DNA of 64,000 nt from Desulfoluna sp. (GTDB lineage: Bacteria; Desulfobacterota; Desulfobacteria; Desulfobacterales; Desulfolunaceae), in NCBI RefSeq assembly GCF_030145185.1, contig NZ_JAQYWB010000009.1, positions 1 to 64,000 of the forward strand, read 5' to 3'. A model generated the notes under the pieces. It saw only the letters and a program-made list of their open reading frames with translations, ran no database searches and was not told the DNA's origin. Below, piece by piece: positions 42,966 to 53,139 of the stretch; the stretch's first letter is position 1; each line of letters begins with the position of its first letter. Made by a program: the position numbers and the translations under genes.

Positions 42966-44864
42966 ATGCTACAAATGATGCGTAACAATGCGGGCTCCTG
43001 GATAATCAAGATACTGCTGGGTGTTATTGTCCTGGTGTTTGTTTTTCTCGGGCTTGGGCCGGATCGCAACAACGGAAGTAATATTGTTGCCGAGGTGAAT
43101 AAGACCGTTATCAGTTGGGACGATTACAGACTGGCTTACAACGAACTGGTGGATGGGTACCGGCGCCAGCTCGGGGGCAACCTGAGCGAGGAGATGATCA
43201 AAATGTTCCGCTTGCGTGATCAGGCCCTCGAGAGTCTTATCACCAGTGAACTGATGATTCAGGAGGCGTCGCGATTAAAGCTTCAGGTGACCGACGAGGA
43301 GCTGGAGAAGGCGATCGTGGATTTGCCCTATTTTCAGCGGGACGGCATCTTTAATATGGAGCTTTACGAAGCCCTGCTTCGGCAGAACGGGCTCACGGTT
43401 CCTCAGTTTGAAGCTCAGCAGCGTAAATCTCTGCTTATCTCTAAACTTCGAAATATGGTGGAGAGTGGGGTTCAGGCCACAGACGGCGAGACCCAGGAGC
43501 TGTATAAGTATAAAAACACCCAGGCGTCGGTACGCTATGCGCTGATGGATCCGGCATCGTATAAAAGTATCACCGTGGATGAGGCCTATGTGACGGCTTT
43601 TTATTCCGAGAACGGCGAGCGGTACAAGACCGACCCCGAAGTAAAAATCTCTTTTATGCGGTTTGCCCGCGAGGACTTCCGAGACGGAGTCACCGTCACT
43701 GACGAAGAGGTCGCTGGTTTTTATCAGGCCAATCTGGGCCGATACCAGACCCCGGAAACCGTTGAGGCGCGTCATATTTTGATCAAGGTGGCTGAGGGCG
43801 CGACCGACGATGAAACGGCGGAAGCCCTCAAACGTGCCGAAGAGGTCTATGCCAAAGCCACGGCCGAGGGCAGTGATTTCTCTGCGCTGGCCAGGGATTT
43901 ATCAGAAGGCCCCTCCGCATCAAAGGGCGGGGAGCTGGGAGCTTTTGATCGGTCCTCAATGGTCAAACCCTTTGCAGACGCAGCCTTTGCCATGAAGGCC
44001 GGTGAGGTCAGCGAGCCTGTGCGGACCCAGTTCGGATGGCATGTCATCAAGGTGGAGAAGAAGAACCCCGCCACGGAGACGAGTCTGGCGAAGGTCACCG
44101 ATGAGATTCGGGCGGCCCTTGTGGACGAGCAGGCGGAGACCGACGCTTATTCGGCATCAGAGGATGCCTTTGATATGGTCCTGGGCAGCGAAAGTATCAA
44201 AGAAGCTGGCGTAACGGCTCAGCTTCCGGTGACCGAAAGTGATTTTTTCGCCAGCTGGAAAGGGCCGGAGGCTGTGGCCTCAGTAGACCGCATGCGTATC
44301 GCCAAAGATGCCTTTGGGCTTGAGGTTGGCGGGATCAGTGATATTTTGGAGTACAACGGCACGTATTACATCATCCAGTCTATGGAAAAGACAGAGGCTG
44401 TGATTCCTGAGTTAGCCACCGTCAAAGAGCGTGTGGCCGCCGATGCTCTGACGCAGGCGAAGATGCAGAAGGCTGAAGGGGATGCCCGTGCGCTTCTGGC
44501 GCTTCTTAAAGATGGGAAAGATTTTCCTGAAGGGTCCCAGGTTACCGAGTCTCCCTTATTTACACGGGATGGCAAAGATGCCGGGGATCTCGATCGAAAA
44601 GTGGTTGAGGTGGCCTTTGGGCTGAACGCCACAACGCCTGTCTCCGATACCGTGGTGAAGGGCAATGGCGGCTATTATGTGGTGGCCTTGAAAGAGAAGA
44701 AGATCCCCAGCCTGGATGGCTACGCCGACGCCTCGGAGGCCTTGAAGGCTGAACTCCTGGCCAGCAAGCGCCGCGATGTGATGACCAAGTGGATTGAGGA
44801 GCTGCGGGACGGTGCAGAGATCAAACGAGACCCCCGTTTCGATTCCACCGAAGAGGAGCAGTAA
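42966..44864 (+). CDS. ppiD: PpiD/SurA-type peptidyl-prolyl isomerase foldase
   Basis: A protein of 632 residues anchored by one N-terminal helix (SWIIKILLGVIVLVFVFLGLG), with the rest in the periplasm. A SurA_N-like chaperone domain (about 35-185) is followed by a parvulin rotamase domain (about 240-340: ARHILIKVAEG, DLSEGPSASKGGELGAF, QFGWHVIKVE) and a further rotamase-like, non-canonical part up to 600. It resembles PpiD (623 residues in E. coli), which helps newly exported proteins fold. The ATG at 42966 follows AGAGG at 7 bases. A strong hairpin terminator follows, so it is monocistronic. Confidence 0.93.
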   Translation: MLQMMRNNAGSWIIKILLGVIVLVFVFLGLGPDRNNGSNIVAEVNKTVISWDDYRLAYNELVDGYRRQLGGNLSEEMIKMFRLRDQALESLITSELMIQEASRLKLQVTDEELEKAIVDLPYFQRDGIFNMELYEALLRQNGLTVPQFEAQQRKSLLISKLRNMVESGVQATDGETQELYKYKNTQASVRYALMDPASYKSITVDEAYVTAFYSENGERYKTDPEVKISFMRFAREDFRDGVTVTDEEVAGFYQANLGRYQTPETVEARHILIKVAEGATDDETAEALKRAEEVYAKATAEGSDFSALARDLSEGPSASKGGELGAFDRSSMVKPFADAAFAMKAGEVSEPVRTQFGWHVIKVEKKNPATETSLAKVTDEIRAALVDEQAETDAYSASEDAFDMVLGSESIKEAGVTAQLPVTESDFFASWKGPEAVASVDRMRIAKDAFGLEVGGISDILEYNGTYYIIQSMEKTEAVIPELATVKERVAADALTQAKMQKAEGDARALLALLKDGKDFPEGSQVTESPLFTRDGKDAGDLDRKVVEVAFGLNATTPVSDTVVKGNGGYYVVALKEKKIPSLDGYADASEALKAELLASKRRDVMTKWIEELRDGAEIKRDPRFDSTEEEQ

Positions 44865-44934
44865 GGGCCTTTGACTGTTCAACATCATGGCGTCCATGGG
44901 CGGTGGGGTGTTGAACGTGCACCGGAGAGATCAC

Positions 44935-44980
44935 AAACCTGTCAGGAAAGCTTCATAGGCTTGCTTGACAGGTTTTTTTT
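44935..44980 (+). terminator. rho-independent terminator after ppiD
   Basis: AAACCTGTCA (44935-44944) pairs with TGACAGGTTT (44966-44975), with eight T in the run and an inner AAGC/GCTT extension. Confidence 0.85.
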
Positions 44981-45242
44981 ATGGTAGCATACCCAATGAA
45001 GTGGTTGAAGTGGTGGACAAACCCACACGGTCTCATGGGCCGGAGTGGCGGTTAATCAGTGGCTGCCGAGGTTCTGGCGTGAGGACGTCTCCTTCCGGCG
45101 GGCGGCAGTTTACCCGTATCTCCGGCGCGCTGATGCAACCCCGGTCAACGTCTCCCTGGCTTTTGAACGTTTCGCCCCCACAATAAAGGAACGGCGGTCA
45201 ACGCAACCGATTTCACGGTAACGTCACAGCAGGAGAGGGTGT

Positions 45243-45467
45243 ATGGGGAAAGCAAAAGCCAAGCGGGTCTTTACATTTAAGCGATGTCCTTATTGTTTTA
45301 CCAACCTCAGTCTTACCGCAGAGACCTGCCTGGGATGTCATAAACGTGTGGGGAAGGTGGACAGGTTTGGACTGGCGAAAAAGCCGATCAACTATCTGGG
45401 GTACCTTGCCGCCTTTATGTGGGTGGGGATCTTCATTGGATATATCTGGTTTGCCTTTATCAGGTAA
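45243..45467 (+). CDS. small zinc-ribbon membrane protein
   Basis: A protein of 74 residues. Two CxxC pairs (CPYCFTNL and CLGCHKRVG, 14 residues apart) form a rubredoxin-type zinc ribbon, followed by one membrane helix (YLGYLAAFMWVGIFIGYIWF). GAGAGGGTGT precedes the ATG. It is too short for enzymatic function and probably serves as a membrane adaptor. It lies between ppiD and the M16 peptidase gene, 82 bp upstream of the latter, so it may be co-transcribed with it. Confidence 0.75.
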   Translation: MGKAKAKRVFTFKRCPYCFTNLSLTAETCLGCHKRVGKVDRFGLAKKPINYLGYLAAFMWVGIFIGYIWFAFIR

Positions 45468-45549
45468 ACAGAGAGAATAAACGATTGATGGAGGCCGGTG
45501 CGAACGTTACGACGTTTGGCCGGCCTTTGTTATTATTTCAGGAGAAACC

Positions 45550-48384
45550 ATGACAGGAAAACGATATTCACGACGAGCGGTGTATGGCGTGCTGGCCATG
45601 TTGATTGCTTTGATGATCGGCTGTGTCCGTCATGATGCCCGGGTTGCCGGTGGGGACCCGGCGAGACTTCCCCAGGACCCGGCGGTGATCGAAGGGACCC
45701 TTGAGAACGGGTTGACCTATTTGATCATGAAAAACAGCGAGCCCAAGGGGCGCGTGAGCATGCATCTGGCCGTCAAGTCGGGCTCCATGGTTGAGACAGA
45801 AGCCCAGCGGGGGCTGGCGCATTTTAATGAACACATGCTGTTCAACGGGTCGGAAAATTTTCCTCCCGGAGAGCTGATCAAATATTTCCAGCGGATCGGG
45901 ATGATGTTCGGAGGGGACGCCAACGCCCATACCGGATTTTATGAAACCGTTTATGACGTGGTGTTGCCCACCGGGGACGAGAAGAGTCTGGCCGAAGGGC
46001 TCCTGGTGATGCGCGATTATGCCGGGGGTGCGCTTCTGCTGGAGTCGGAGGTGGACCATGAGCGCGGGGTCATCCTGGCTGAAAAACGGGACCGGGACTC
46101 CGAGTCCTACCGAAATTTTGTCAAAAGCCTGGCCTTTGAGTTGCCCGGGATGCGCATCAATGAGCGGCACCCCATCGGGCTTGAGACGGTCATTCGGGGC
46201 GCCGATTCCGCCTTGCTGCGGAGCTATTACGATACCTGGTATCGTCCGGACAACATGGCGCTTGTGGTGGTGGGGGATATGGACCCAAAGGGCCTTGCGG
46301 TGATGATTCAGGACCGATTTGCCTCCCTTGAGGCGCGGGCTCCGCAAGGGAAGATTCCAGACGATGGGACCTTTGCTCATGTGGGCACCAAAGCGTTTTA
46401 CAGTTACAACCCGGAGGCGGGAAGCACCACCGTGACCCTGGAGGTGCTGCGGTACGTGGAGCGCACACCCGATACCTATGTGGCAAGGCGCCGTCAGCTT
46501 CTCTTCGATATGGTGAGTCAACTCCTTGAAACCCGGCTGGCAGAGCAGGTCGGAAAGCCGGGGACTCCCTTTACCGATGCGGGGGCTGGCATGGGGACCT
46601 ATATGCGGCATGTGCGCTACGGGATCGTCTCGGCGGAGTGCCCTCCGGAGGCGTGGGAAGAGAGCCTTTCTGCTGTGGATCATACCCTGCGGGGCGCCCT
46701 GGCCTTTGGGTTTACCTCCGGGGAGCTGGCGCGGGTGAAAAAGGAGATGAAAAACAGTTTGCTTCAGGCTGAGCGCAAGGCTTCCACCCGCAACAGTCGG
46801 CAACTGGCGTCTCTGTTGATTCGAGGCTTTACCACAGAGAAGACGGTGGTCTCGCCTTCAGACGCGCGGCGTCTTTTTGAGCCGGTGGTGGATGCGGTGA
46901 CAAAGGACGAATTGCATCAGGTCTTAAAAGAGGCCTGGAGCCCTTCTCATCGTCTCGTGATGGTGGAGGGGAATGTCCAGCTCGAGGGTGGAAAAATCGG
47001 CCCGGAAGCCTCTCTACTCGCCGCATATGAAAGGAGTCGGAAGGTTGCGGCCACACCCTATGTGGCGAAGTCGGAGGCGGTTTTTCCTTATCTTTCCGCC
47101 CCTGACGCTGCGGGGCGTATCGCCTCCCGGGTTGTCCATGAGGCCTTGGGGCTTACCGTGGTTACCTTTGAAAATGGCATGGTTCTGAACCTGAAGCCCA
47201 CCGACTTCAAGGCAAAGGAAGTGCTCTACTCCCTTCGGTACGGCCAGGGGCTTCTGGGTTCGAAGGATCTGGTCCCCGGCCTTTCGACGGTTTCCGAGAT
47301 GGTGGTCAATGAGAGCGGGCTGGGGAAACTGGATCGAGAAGAGACGGCTCGTGCCCTGGTCGGTACCAACACCTCCTTTTCTTACGGAATCGGCCAGGAT
47401 GGGTTTTCTCTCTCCGGCCGGACGACGCCTGAGGAGCTGGAGCTGATGTTCCAGGTGCTCCATACCCGGCTTGTGGATACCCAGCTGAAAGAGGACGCTT
47501 ATCAATTGTCCGTTCAGCGGTATACTCAAGGGTTGGAGGAGCTGGGGCGAACCGTGGATGGGGTGCTTCGGCAACACAGCGAGACGTTTTTGACCGGGGA
47601 CCGGGCGCGCTTCGGGTACCCGGACGTTTCTCTTGCCGGAATCAGTTTTGACGCGGTGAAGGGGCTTGTGATGCCCCCGTTGTCCCAGGCACCCCTCGAA
47701 CTTTCCGTGGCCGGTGACATGGATGTGGAGATGGCGATTTCCCTGTGCGGCCGATGGCTCGGGAGTCTTCCCGGGCGTTCGGCCTTGCCGACACCGGACC
47801 ATGCCTTAACCTTTCCTGCCGGCAAACGCTTAGAGCTTGCCGTTGAAAGCGCCATCGACAAAGCTGTGGTGACCGTGGCCTGGCCCACGACGGGGATGAC
47901 CGAGATTCATACGGTCAGGCGCCTGGGCATTCTGGGGTCTCTGTTTTCTGAGCGCCTGCGGGAGACCGTTCGAGAGAAGCTGGGGGCGGCGTATTCTCCC
48001 AGCGCCTGGAACCGTTCCAGCAGGGCCTATTCTGACTATGGGGTCCTGCGGGCGGTGATTACCGTGAGCCCAGAGCAGATAGAGGGCGTGGTGGCGGCCG
48101 TTAAGGAGATCGCTGCAGGGTTGCGTTCGGCTCCCCCTTCTGAAGATGAAATACGGCGTGTGGTGGATCCGTTGGTGAATCGTATCGCTGATTTTCGACG
48201 TACCAACGGGTACTGGCTCTCCAGCGTGATGCAGGACTCCTCACGGTATCCGGAGAAGCTGGTCTGGCCCCTGGATATCCTGTCGGATTATGGGGCGATC
48301 ACCGCCGGTGAGGTACAGGCTCTTGCCCGGACCTATTTAACGGAGCCCCAAGCCGCCACCCTGACGGTACGCCCTCAGCCTTGA
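45550..48384 (+). CDS. M16-family zinc peptidase lipoprotein (PqqL-like)
   Basis: A protein of 944 residues. The N-terminus is a lipoprotein signal (VLAMLIALMIGC, lipidated Cys at about residue 25). The active N-terminal half has the inverted zinc motif HFNEHMLFNGSENFPPG (HxxEH) and the third ligand Glu about 75 residues on (DHERGVILAEKRDRD). The second half has the catalytically inactive C-lobe (RLRETVREKLGAAYSPSAW, the R/Y pair typical of M16). Two tandem clam-shell halves fit E. coli PqqL. It is expected to cleave peptides in the periplasm. AGGAG precedes the ATG; a terminator follows at 48412. Confidence 0.92.
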   Translation: MTGKRYSRRAVYGVLAMLIALMIGCVRHDARVAGGDPARLPQDPAVIEGTLENGLTYLIMKNSEPKGRVSMHLAVKSGSMVETEAQRGLAHFNEHMLFNGSENFPPGELIKYFQRIGMMFGGDANAHTGFYETVYDVVLPTGDEKSLAEGLLVMRDYAGGALLLESEVDHERGVILAEKRDRDSESYRNFVKSLAFELPGMRINERHPIGLETVIRGADSALLRSYYDTWYRPDNMALVVVGDMDPKGLAVMIQDRFASLEARAPQGKIPDDGTFAHVGTKAFYSYNPEAGSTTVTLEVLRYVERTPDTYVARRRQLLFDMVSQLLETRLAEQVGKPGTPFTDAGAGMGTYMRHVRYGIVSAECPPEAWEESLSAVDHTLRGALAFGFTSGELARVKKEMKNSLLQAERKASTRNSRQLASLLIRGFTTEKTVVSPSDARRLFEPVVDAVTKDELHQVLKEAWSPSHRLVMVEGNVQLEGGKIGPEASLLAAYERSRKVAATPYVAKSEAVFPYLSAPDAAGRIASRVVHEALGLTVVTFENGMVLNLKPTDFKAKEVLYSLRYGQGLLGSKDLVPGLSTVSEMVVNESGLGKLDREETARALVGTNTSFSYGIGQDGFSLSGRTTPEELELMFQVLHTRLVDTQLKEDAYQLSVQRYTQGLEELGRTVDGVLRQHSETFLTGDRARFGYPDVSLAGISFDAVKGLVMPPLSQAPLELSVAGDMDVEMAISLCGRWLGSLPGRSALPTPDHALTFPAGKRLELAVESAIDKAVVTVAWPTTGMTEIHTVRRLGILGSLFSERLRETVREKLGAAYSPSAWNRSSRAYSDYGVLRAVITVSPEQIEGVVAAVKEIAAGLRSAPPSEDEIRRVVDPLVNRIADFRRTNGYWLSSVMQDSSRYPEKLVWPLDILSDYGAITAGEVQALARTYLTEPQAATLTVRPQP

Positions 48385-48411
48385 TGGGGACCCGTTGCCT
48401 GGATCGATATC

Positions 48412-48446
48412 AAGCCGCCTCGTTTTTTCGAGGCGGCTTTTTTTTA
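48412..48446 (+). terminator. rho-independent terminator after M16 peptidase
   Basis: AAGCCGCCTCG-tttttt-CGAGGCGGCTT followed by seven T. Perfect 11-bp stem. Confidence 0.9.
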
Positions 48447-48616
48447 TTGCGAAAAAAATCGGGGTGCGAGGCGATGGGGTTTCGCCAACCGAGGCCGAGG
48501 GGCTGGCGTTTCTTCGGAGAGAACATTCGTGTTTGTAGCTGTTTCGGTTGGAAAGACCTATGTATCCAGTAAGATAACATCTTTATGTCGGGCCGGGGGA
48601 TGAGGCCTTTCGGGTG

Positions 48617-48645
48617 TTGACACCTGTGAAGTGATCATTTATATA
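48617..48645 (+). promoter_or_regulatory. sigma-70-type promoter of the Na/Pi cotransporter
   Basis: TTGACA, 17 bases, TATATA, about 95 bases upstream of the GTG start. No Pho box was recognised. Confidence 0.75.
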
Positions 48646-48739
48646 GTCTCCACAAACATTTACGACTCACGTGAGGTGCGCCTGCCGTAAAAATCGGCTT
48701 GGGTGTTGATACAATGTATTGTTATTACAGGAGATTTAA

Positions 48740-50392
48740 GTGGAATCAGTGAACTGGTTGGCGCTTGTCTACGGTCTGGTCGGCGGGCTTGGGCTCTTTC
48801 TTTACGGCATGAAAATGATGTCGGAGGGCCTTCAGAAATCAGCGGGCAGCAGCCTGCGAAACATCCTTGAAAAACTGACCACCAATCGGGTTATCGGCGC
48901 CTTTGTCGGGGTGGTGGTAACCACGATAATCCAGAGTAGCTCCGCCACAACCGTTATGGTGGTGGGGTTTGTCAACGCCGGGCTCATGAATCTTGTTCAG
49001 GCCTTGAGTGTTGTCCTGGGTGCCAACGTCGGAACCACGGTCACGGCTCAGCTCATTGCTTTTAAAATCGGTAAACTTGCTCTCCCCGCCATCGGTATCG
49101 GCGTGTTTATGCGCATGTTTACGAGCAATAAAAAGTATCACTATTGGGGTGAGGTGATTATCGGCTTCGGCCTGCTTTTCCTGGGGCTCAAGATCATGAA
49201 AGATGGTTTTATCCCCTTGAGGCACAGCGACCTTTTTCGTGAGGCCTTTATTACCTTTTCTCACAACCCCCTGCTGGCGGTTGCCGCAGGTGCCATCCTG
49301 ACCATGGTGGTTCAGAGTTCTTCGGCGACTATCGGGATTACCGTGGCCATGGCCGCGACGGGGCTTATTGACTATTACGCTGCCTGTGCTCTAGTCCTAG
49401 GCGAAAACATTGGAACCACGATTACCGCAAACATAGCTGCCATCGGTACCAACCCCACGGCCAGACGGGCCGCCTTCGGTCATTTTTTGATCAATGCCCT
49501 TGGGGTCTGTTACATGCTCTTCTTCCTGAAGTATTTTATGCAGGTGGTGGATGTGATGACACCGGGGGACCCCAATTTTGTCGACGCCAACGGCACCCAA
49601 CCCTTTATCGCGCGGCATATCGCCAACCTTCATACCGGGTTTAACATCATTAACCTCTTGATCTTTGTTCCTGTGCTTCATCTCCTCGCGCGTCTGTGTG
49701 AGCGGATTATTCCTGACAAGGGGAACGGACGGACCGACGGGTTGGTGTTTTTGGACGACTGTTTGATCGAAACGCCTGATTTTGCTGTCTCACAGGCCAG
49801 GAAAGAGGTGAGCCGCATGTCGGCCCTTGCCTTGGAGATGCTCAAACTGAGCCGGGACGCCTTTTTCACGCGGGACCCCAAAGTGATCCTCAAGGTCTAT
49901 GACCTGGAGAACACCGTGGATCTTCTTGAAAAGGATATTTCTTCCTTTCTCGTTCGGCTCAACCAGGAGCAGATCAGTGCCAAGACCTCCCGTGAATTGA
50001 ACAACATTCTCCATGTGCTGCATGACCTCGAAAAAATAGGGGATTACTCGGAGAATATTGTCAATTACACCGACAAACTCATCGAAACCGGTATCCGCTT
50101 TTCAGATGAGGCGATGCAGGAGATGGAGGAGATCTTTGACGTGGCGATTCGATTTACGGAAAATGTCATGAAGGCCTACAATGCCGGCGGACTTCCCCGT
50201 AAGATTGACACCGAGGATGAGAACACCATCGATAAGATGCGCAAGGAGTTCAAGAAACATCACCTTTCCCGTCTTCAGAAAGGGTCCTGTTCTGTTGAGA
50301 CCGGTATTCTTTTTGTCGATATTCTGAATAACCTGGAGAAGACAGGTGACCAGGCCTTTAACATTGCTCAGGTTGTGATGGGCGATATGTAA
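48740..50392 (+). CDS. Na/Pi cotransporter with PhoU-like domain
   Basis: A membrane protein of 550 residues of the NptA/SLC34-related family. Two inverted repeats each hold the QSSSAT signature: TTIIQSSSATTVMVVGFVNAG near residue 65 (in part) and MVVQSSSATIGITVAMAATG near 195, with GANVGTTVTAQL and GENIGTTITANIA. The C-terminal 200 residues are a cytoplasmic PhoU-like helical domain (LNNILHVLHDLEKIGDYSENI; NNLEKTGDQAFNIAQ). The start is GTG at 48740 behind AGGAGA. Phosphate uptake driven by sodium is expected. A terminator follows at 50453, so it is a single-gene transcript. Confidence 0.9.
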   Translation: MESVNWLALVYGLVGGLGLFLYGMKMMSEGLQKSAGSSLRNILEKLTTNRVIGAFVGVVVTTIIQSSSATTVMVVGFVNAGLMNLVQALSVVLGANVGTTVTAQLIAFKIGKLALPAIGIGVFMRMFTSNKKYHYWGEVIIGFGLLFLGLKIMKDGFIPLRHSDLFREAFITFSHNPLLAVAAGAILTMVVQSSSATIGITVAMAATGLIDYYAACALVLGENIGTTITANIAAIGTNPTARRAAFGHFLINALGVCYMLFFLKYFMQVVDVMTPGDPNFVDANGTQPFIARHIANLHTGFNIINLLIFVPVLHLLARLCERIIPDKGNGRTDGLVFLDDCLIETPDFAVSQARKEVSRMSALALEMLKLSRDAFFTRDPKVILKVYDLENTVDLLEKDISSFLVRLNQEQISAKTSRELNNILHVLHDLEKIGDYSENIVNYTDKLIETGIRFSDEAMQEMEEIFDVAIRFTENVMKAYNAGGLPRKIDTEDENTIDKMRKEFKKHHLSRLQKGSCSVETGILFVDILNNLEKTGDQAFNIAQVVMGDM

Positions 50393-50452
50393 CCAACGGC
50401 TTGAATTTATCGCAAAATGAATTTAAGTGGTTCCGTGGAATGATTTAAAAAG

Positions 50453-50483
50453 GCCGGGCAGGTTGATTGCCCGGCTTTTTTTT
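50453..50483 (+). terminator. rho-independent terminator
   Basis: GCCGGGCA-ggttgat-TGCCCGGC followed by eight T. Confidence 0.9.
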
Positions 50484-50719
50484 GTGGGGCAGGAATAGGG
50501 TACATATTTGTCTGACGCCTTTCATGCGATGGCCGTTGTGACCGTGCCGCCCTCTGTGGTATTATGCGCTGCCGGTTTGTGACAACGGTAAGAGTGCCTT
50601 GTCTTTTTATCGGTTGGTGCCTCTGTGGAACGTCTGATGAAGGTGCCGGGAAGGCACGTTCTCCCCGGGGTGTTTTCAGGTCGTATCATTATCCATTCAT
50701 GACGCGTCGAAAGGGATCT

Positions 50720-52114
50720 ATGAACAAGAAACAAGTGGAAAAGGGGCTGGTCGATACCCTGTGGGGTGTCTTTTCATCGGTTCGGCTCTCCGTTATCGTG
50801 CTGACACTTCTGGCGGTTACCTCCATCTTCGGGACGGTGATTCCCCAGAATGCAGCGGCGAATCTTTATCTGGAACGGTATGGGGAGGCGGCCTATCGCG
50901 TGCTTCACTTCCTTGATATATTCGATATGTATCACTCCTGGTGGTTTCAGTTTCTGATCTTGCTTCTGGGGATTAACCTGGTGATCTGTTCCATGGATCG
51001 GCTTCCCAGTGCCTTGAAGATTGTCGGACGAACGCAGCGCCTCAATCCCGAGAATTACCGGCGTGCCTTGAAAGGTGAGACCCTGAAGATGGAGGGCTCC
51101 CCGGCCGAGGTTGCCGAGGGCCTTTCCCTGCGGTTGAAAGCCCCCATGGCGACCTTTACCCTTGTTGAAGAGGGGGAGGGGCAGCTTCTTTTTGCCGAGA
51201 AAGGTCGGTGGACGCGGCTGGGGGTTTATGTGGTGCATGGTGCGGTGCTTCTGCTGCTTGCCGGGGGGCTGATCGGTTCCCTGTTTGGGTATGAAGGCTA
51301 CATGAACATCACGGAAGGTCAGAGTGATCAGACCGTGATCCTTAACAACTCCAATGCCACCGTTCCCCTTGGTTTTCAGATTCGTTGCGATGATTTTGCC
51401 GTCTCGTTTTACGACACAGGGGCTCCGAAAGAATATCGGTCTGACCTGGTGGTGGTGGACGAGGGGGGGGAGGTTCTCTCCAAGCGGATCGTGGTAAACG
51501 ATCCCCTTCGTTATAAGGGGATCAGCTTCTATCAGTCGAATTACGGCACGGTGCCGCCGGAGTCGGCGTCCTTTGTCTTTACCAGTAAGGCAAGCGGGAT
51601 GTCTTATCCGGTTGACGGGAATTTCGGCAAGCCCATCCCTATCCCCGAGGGGCTCGGGACCTTTACGCCGCTGCACTTTATTAACAACTATAAGTTTCGT
51701 GGTCATGCTGTGGGGGCCACGGTGTTGGGTGTGTTAAAGAAAAAGGGGGGGGAGGAGGTTCGCCTGGCCCTGCCCATCAAGTCCCCCAAGTTTGATCGCA
51801 TGCGCCGAGGGGAGGTCACCGTCACCGTTGGGGAGTTTGAAAACCGCTATTACACCGGCCTGCAGGTGACCAAAGATCCGGGAGTGTGGTTTGTTTATAC
51901 CGGGTTCATCTTTCTCATCGTCGGGTGTTACATTACCTTTTTCATGAGCCATCAGGGCTTTATGGTGGAGGTGACGCCCGATACCTCGGGATCCGCCGTC
52001 ACCCTTTACGGCAGCGTCAACAAAAACAGGCTGGGGATGGAGATGGTGATTCGCCGTCTGACCGAAAAACTTGAAAGAGAGACACGAATCCCAGAAAGGC
52101 AGGTGGTGAAATGA
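50720..52114 (+). CDS. resB: cytochrome c biogenesis protein ResB (system II)
   Basis: A protein of 464 residues with four membrane helices: VRLSVIVLTLLAVTSIFGTVIP, WWFQFLILLLGINLVICSMDRL, VYVVHGAVLLLLAGGLIGSLFG and VWFVYTGFIFLIVGCYITFF (parts). A periplasmic beta domain includes RYKGISFYQSNYG. ResB/Ccs1 with CcsA/CcsB delivers and ligates heme to CxxCH motifs outside the membrane. The ATG at 50720 follows AAAGGG. It overlaps ccsB by four bases (ATGA), so the pair is translationally coupled. It fits the multiheme cytochrome gene qrcA downstream. Confidence 0.95.
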   Translation: MNKKQVEKGLVDTLWGVFSSVRLSVIVLTLLAVTSIFGTVIPQNAAANLYLERYGEAAYRVLHFLDIFDMYHSWWFQFLILLLGINLVICSMDRLPSALKIVGRTQRLNPENYRRALKGETLKMEGSPAEVAEGLSLRLKAPMATFTLVEEGEGQLLFAEKGRWTRLGVYVVHGAVLLLLAGGLIGSLFGYEGYMNITEGQSDQTVILNNSNATVPLGFQIRCDDFAVSFYDTGAPKEYRSDLVVVDEGGEVLSKRIVVNDPLRYKGISFYQSNYGTVPPESASFVFTSKASGMSYPVDGNFGKPIPIPEGLGTFTPLHFINNYKFRGHAVGATVLGVLKKKGGEEVRLALPIKSPKFDRMRRGEVTVTVGEFENRYYTGLQVTKDPGVWFVYTGFIFLIVGCYITFFMSHQGFMVEVTPDTSGSAVTLYGSVNKNRLGMEMVIRRLTEKLERETRIPERQVVK

Positions 52115-52953
52115 TCAACAGTTCCCTGGTACTTTCCATCGTTACCTTTGTCTACGGTTTTTCCGCCGTTCTATACATCTCCGCGTGGATTTTTGCCCGG
52201 AAGACGCCGGCGCAGGTCGCTCGATACTCCGCCATCGCCGGGGTGATTGGCAACCTGTTCGGATTTGTGTTGCGATGGGTGGAGTCCTATGGTCATGGCT
52301 ACGGTCATATCCCTCTCTCCAACCTTTACGAGTCCCTGGTTTTCTTTGCCCTGACCATTGCCTTGATTTCCATCGCCATCGGCCTGCGTTACCGCAACGA
52401 CATGATCAGCACCTTTGCCATGCCTCTGGCCTTTATCGCCCTGGCCTACGCCTCCCTCTCGCCGTCGGTAAGTGACAAGATTCAGCCCCTGATTCCGGCC
52501 TTGAAAAGCAACTGGCTCACCACCCATGTGGTCACCTGTTTTCTCGGGTACGCCGGGTTTGCCACAGCCTTTGGCATTGGGGTTATGTATCTGGTCCGGG
52601 AGTGTCTGCCGGGCAGGAAGGGCGGGTTGATTTCCAGGCTTCCCGAGGGGTACGTCCTGGATGAGTTGATCCAGAAGACCGTGATGTTCGGCTTTCTTTT
52701 TCTGACCGTGGGGATTATTACCGGAGCGGTCTGGGCCAACTCGGCCTGGGGGACCTATTGGAGTTGGGATCCCAAGGAGACCTGGTCCCTGATCACCTGG
52801 TTTGTTTACGCCATCATGCTTCATCTGCGTTACATGCGGGGCTGGGGTGGTGCCAAAATTGCCGTGATTTCGATCATCGGCTTTATGGCGGTGATGTTTA
52901 CCTACTTTGGTGTGAACTACCTGCCTGGCCTGCACAGCTATGGCAGTATGTAG
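52111..52953 (+). CDS. ccsB: cytochrome c biogenesis protein CcsB/CcsA (system II)
   Basis: A protein of 280 residues with about eight membrane helices. The WWD heme-handling motif WGTYWSWDPKETWSLITW is present, flanked by conserved histidines (SNWLTTHVVTCFLGYAGF; YAIMLHLRYMRGW). Together with ResB it forms the system II cytochrome c synthetase. The start overlaps the resB stop. A terminator at 52980 ends the operon before the non-coding region preceding qrcA. Confidence 0.95.
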   Translation: MINSSLVLSIVTFVYGFSAVLYISAWIFARKTPAQVARYSAIAGVIGNLFGFVLRWVESYGHGYGHIPLSNLYESLVFFALTIALISIAIGLRYRNDMISTFAMPLAFIALAYASLSPSVSDKIQPLIPALKSNWLTTHVVTCFLGYAGFATAFGIGVMYLVRECLPGRKGGLISRLPEGYVLDELIQKTVMFGFLFLTVGIITGAVWANSAWGTYWSWDPKETWSLITWFVYAIMLHLRYMRGWGGAKIAVISIIGFMAVMFTYFGVNYLPGLHSYGSM

Positions 52954-52979
52954 CCGCTGATTAAGCTGCATGGATTTCA

Positions 52980-53016
52980 AGTCGCTTTTCCCGCACAGGG
53001 GGGAGCGGCTTTTTTT
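52980..53016 (+). terminator. rho-independent terminator after ccsB
   Basis: AGTCGCTTTTCCC pairs with GGGGGGAGCGGCT (one G-U pair in the outer stem), followed by six T. Confidence 0.75.
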
Positions 53017-53105
53017 GTGGGAATTCGCACCATTTCTTTGGTTTTAAAGGCGAACACAGATCCGGACGCATGGGGTTGTTTTGTGAGAGTATAAGGATCT
53101 TTTTA

Positions 53106-53133
53106 TTGACACAGGTGGCGGCGTTACTATAGA
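53106..53133 (+). promoter_or_regulatory. sigma-70-type promoter of the 53.1-53.6 kb transcript
   Basis: TTGACA, 16 bases, TATAGA. It reads toward qrcA but a terminator lies at 53603 before that gene. Confidence 0.6.
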
Positions 53134-53139
53134 AATAGT

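Noticed and set aside
44965-45186. 73-codon frame after the ppiD terminator
   Set aside because: It starts inside the terminator T-run region and its composition is not protein-like.
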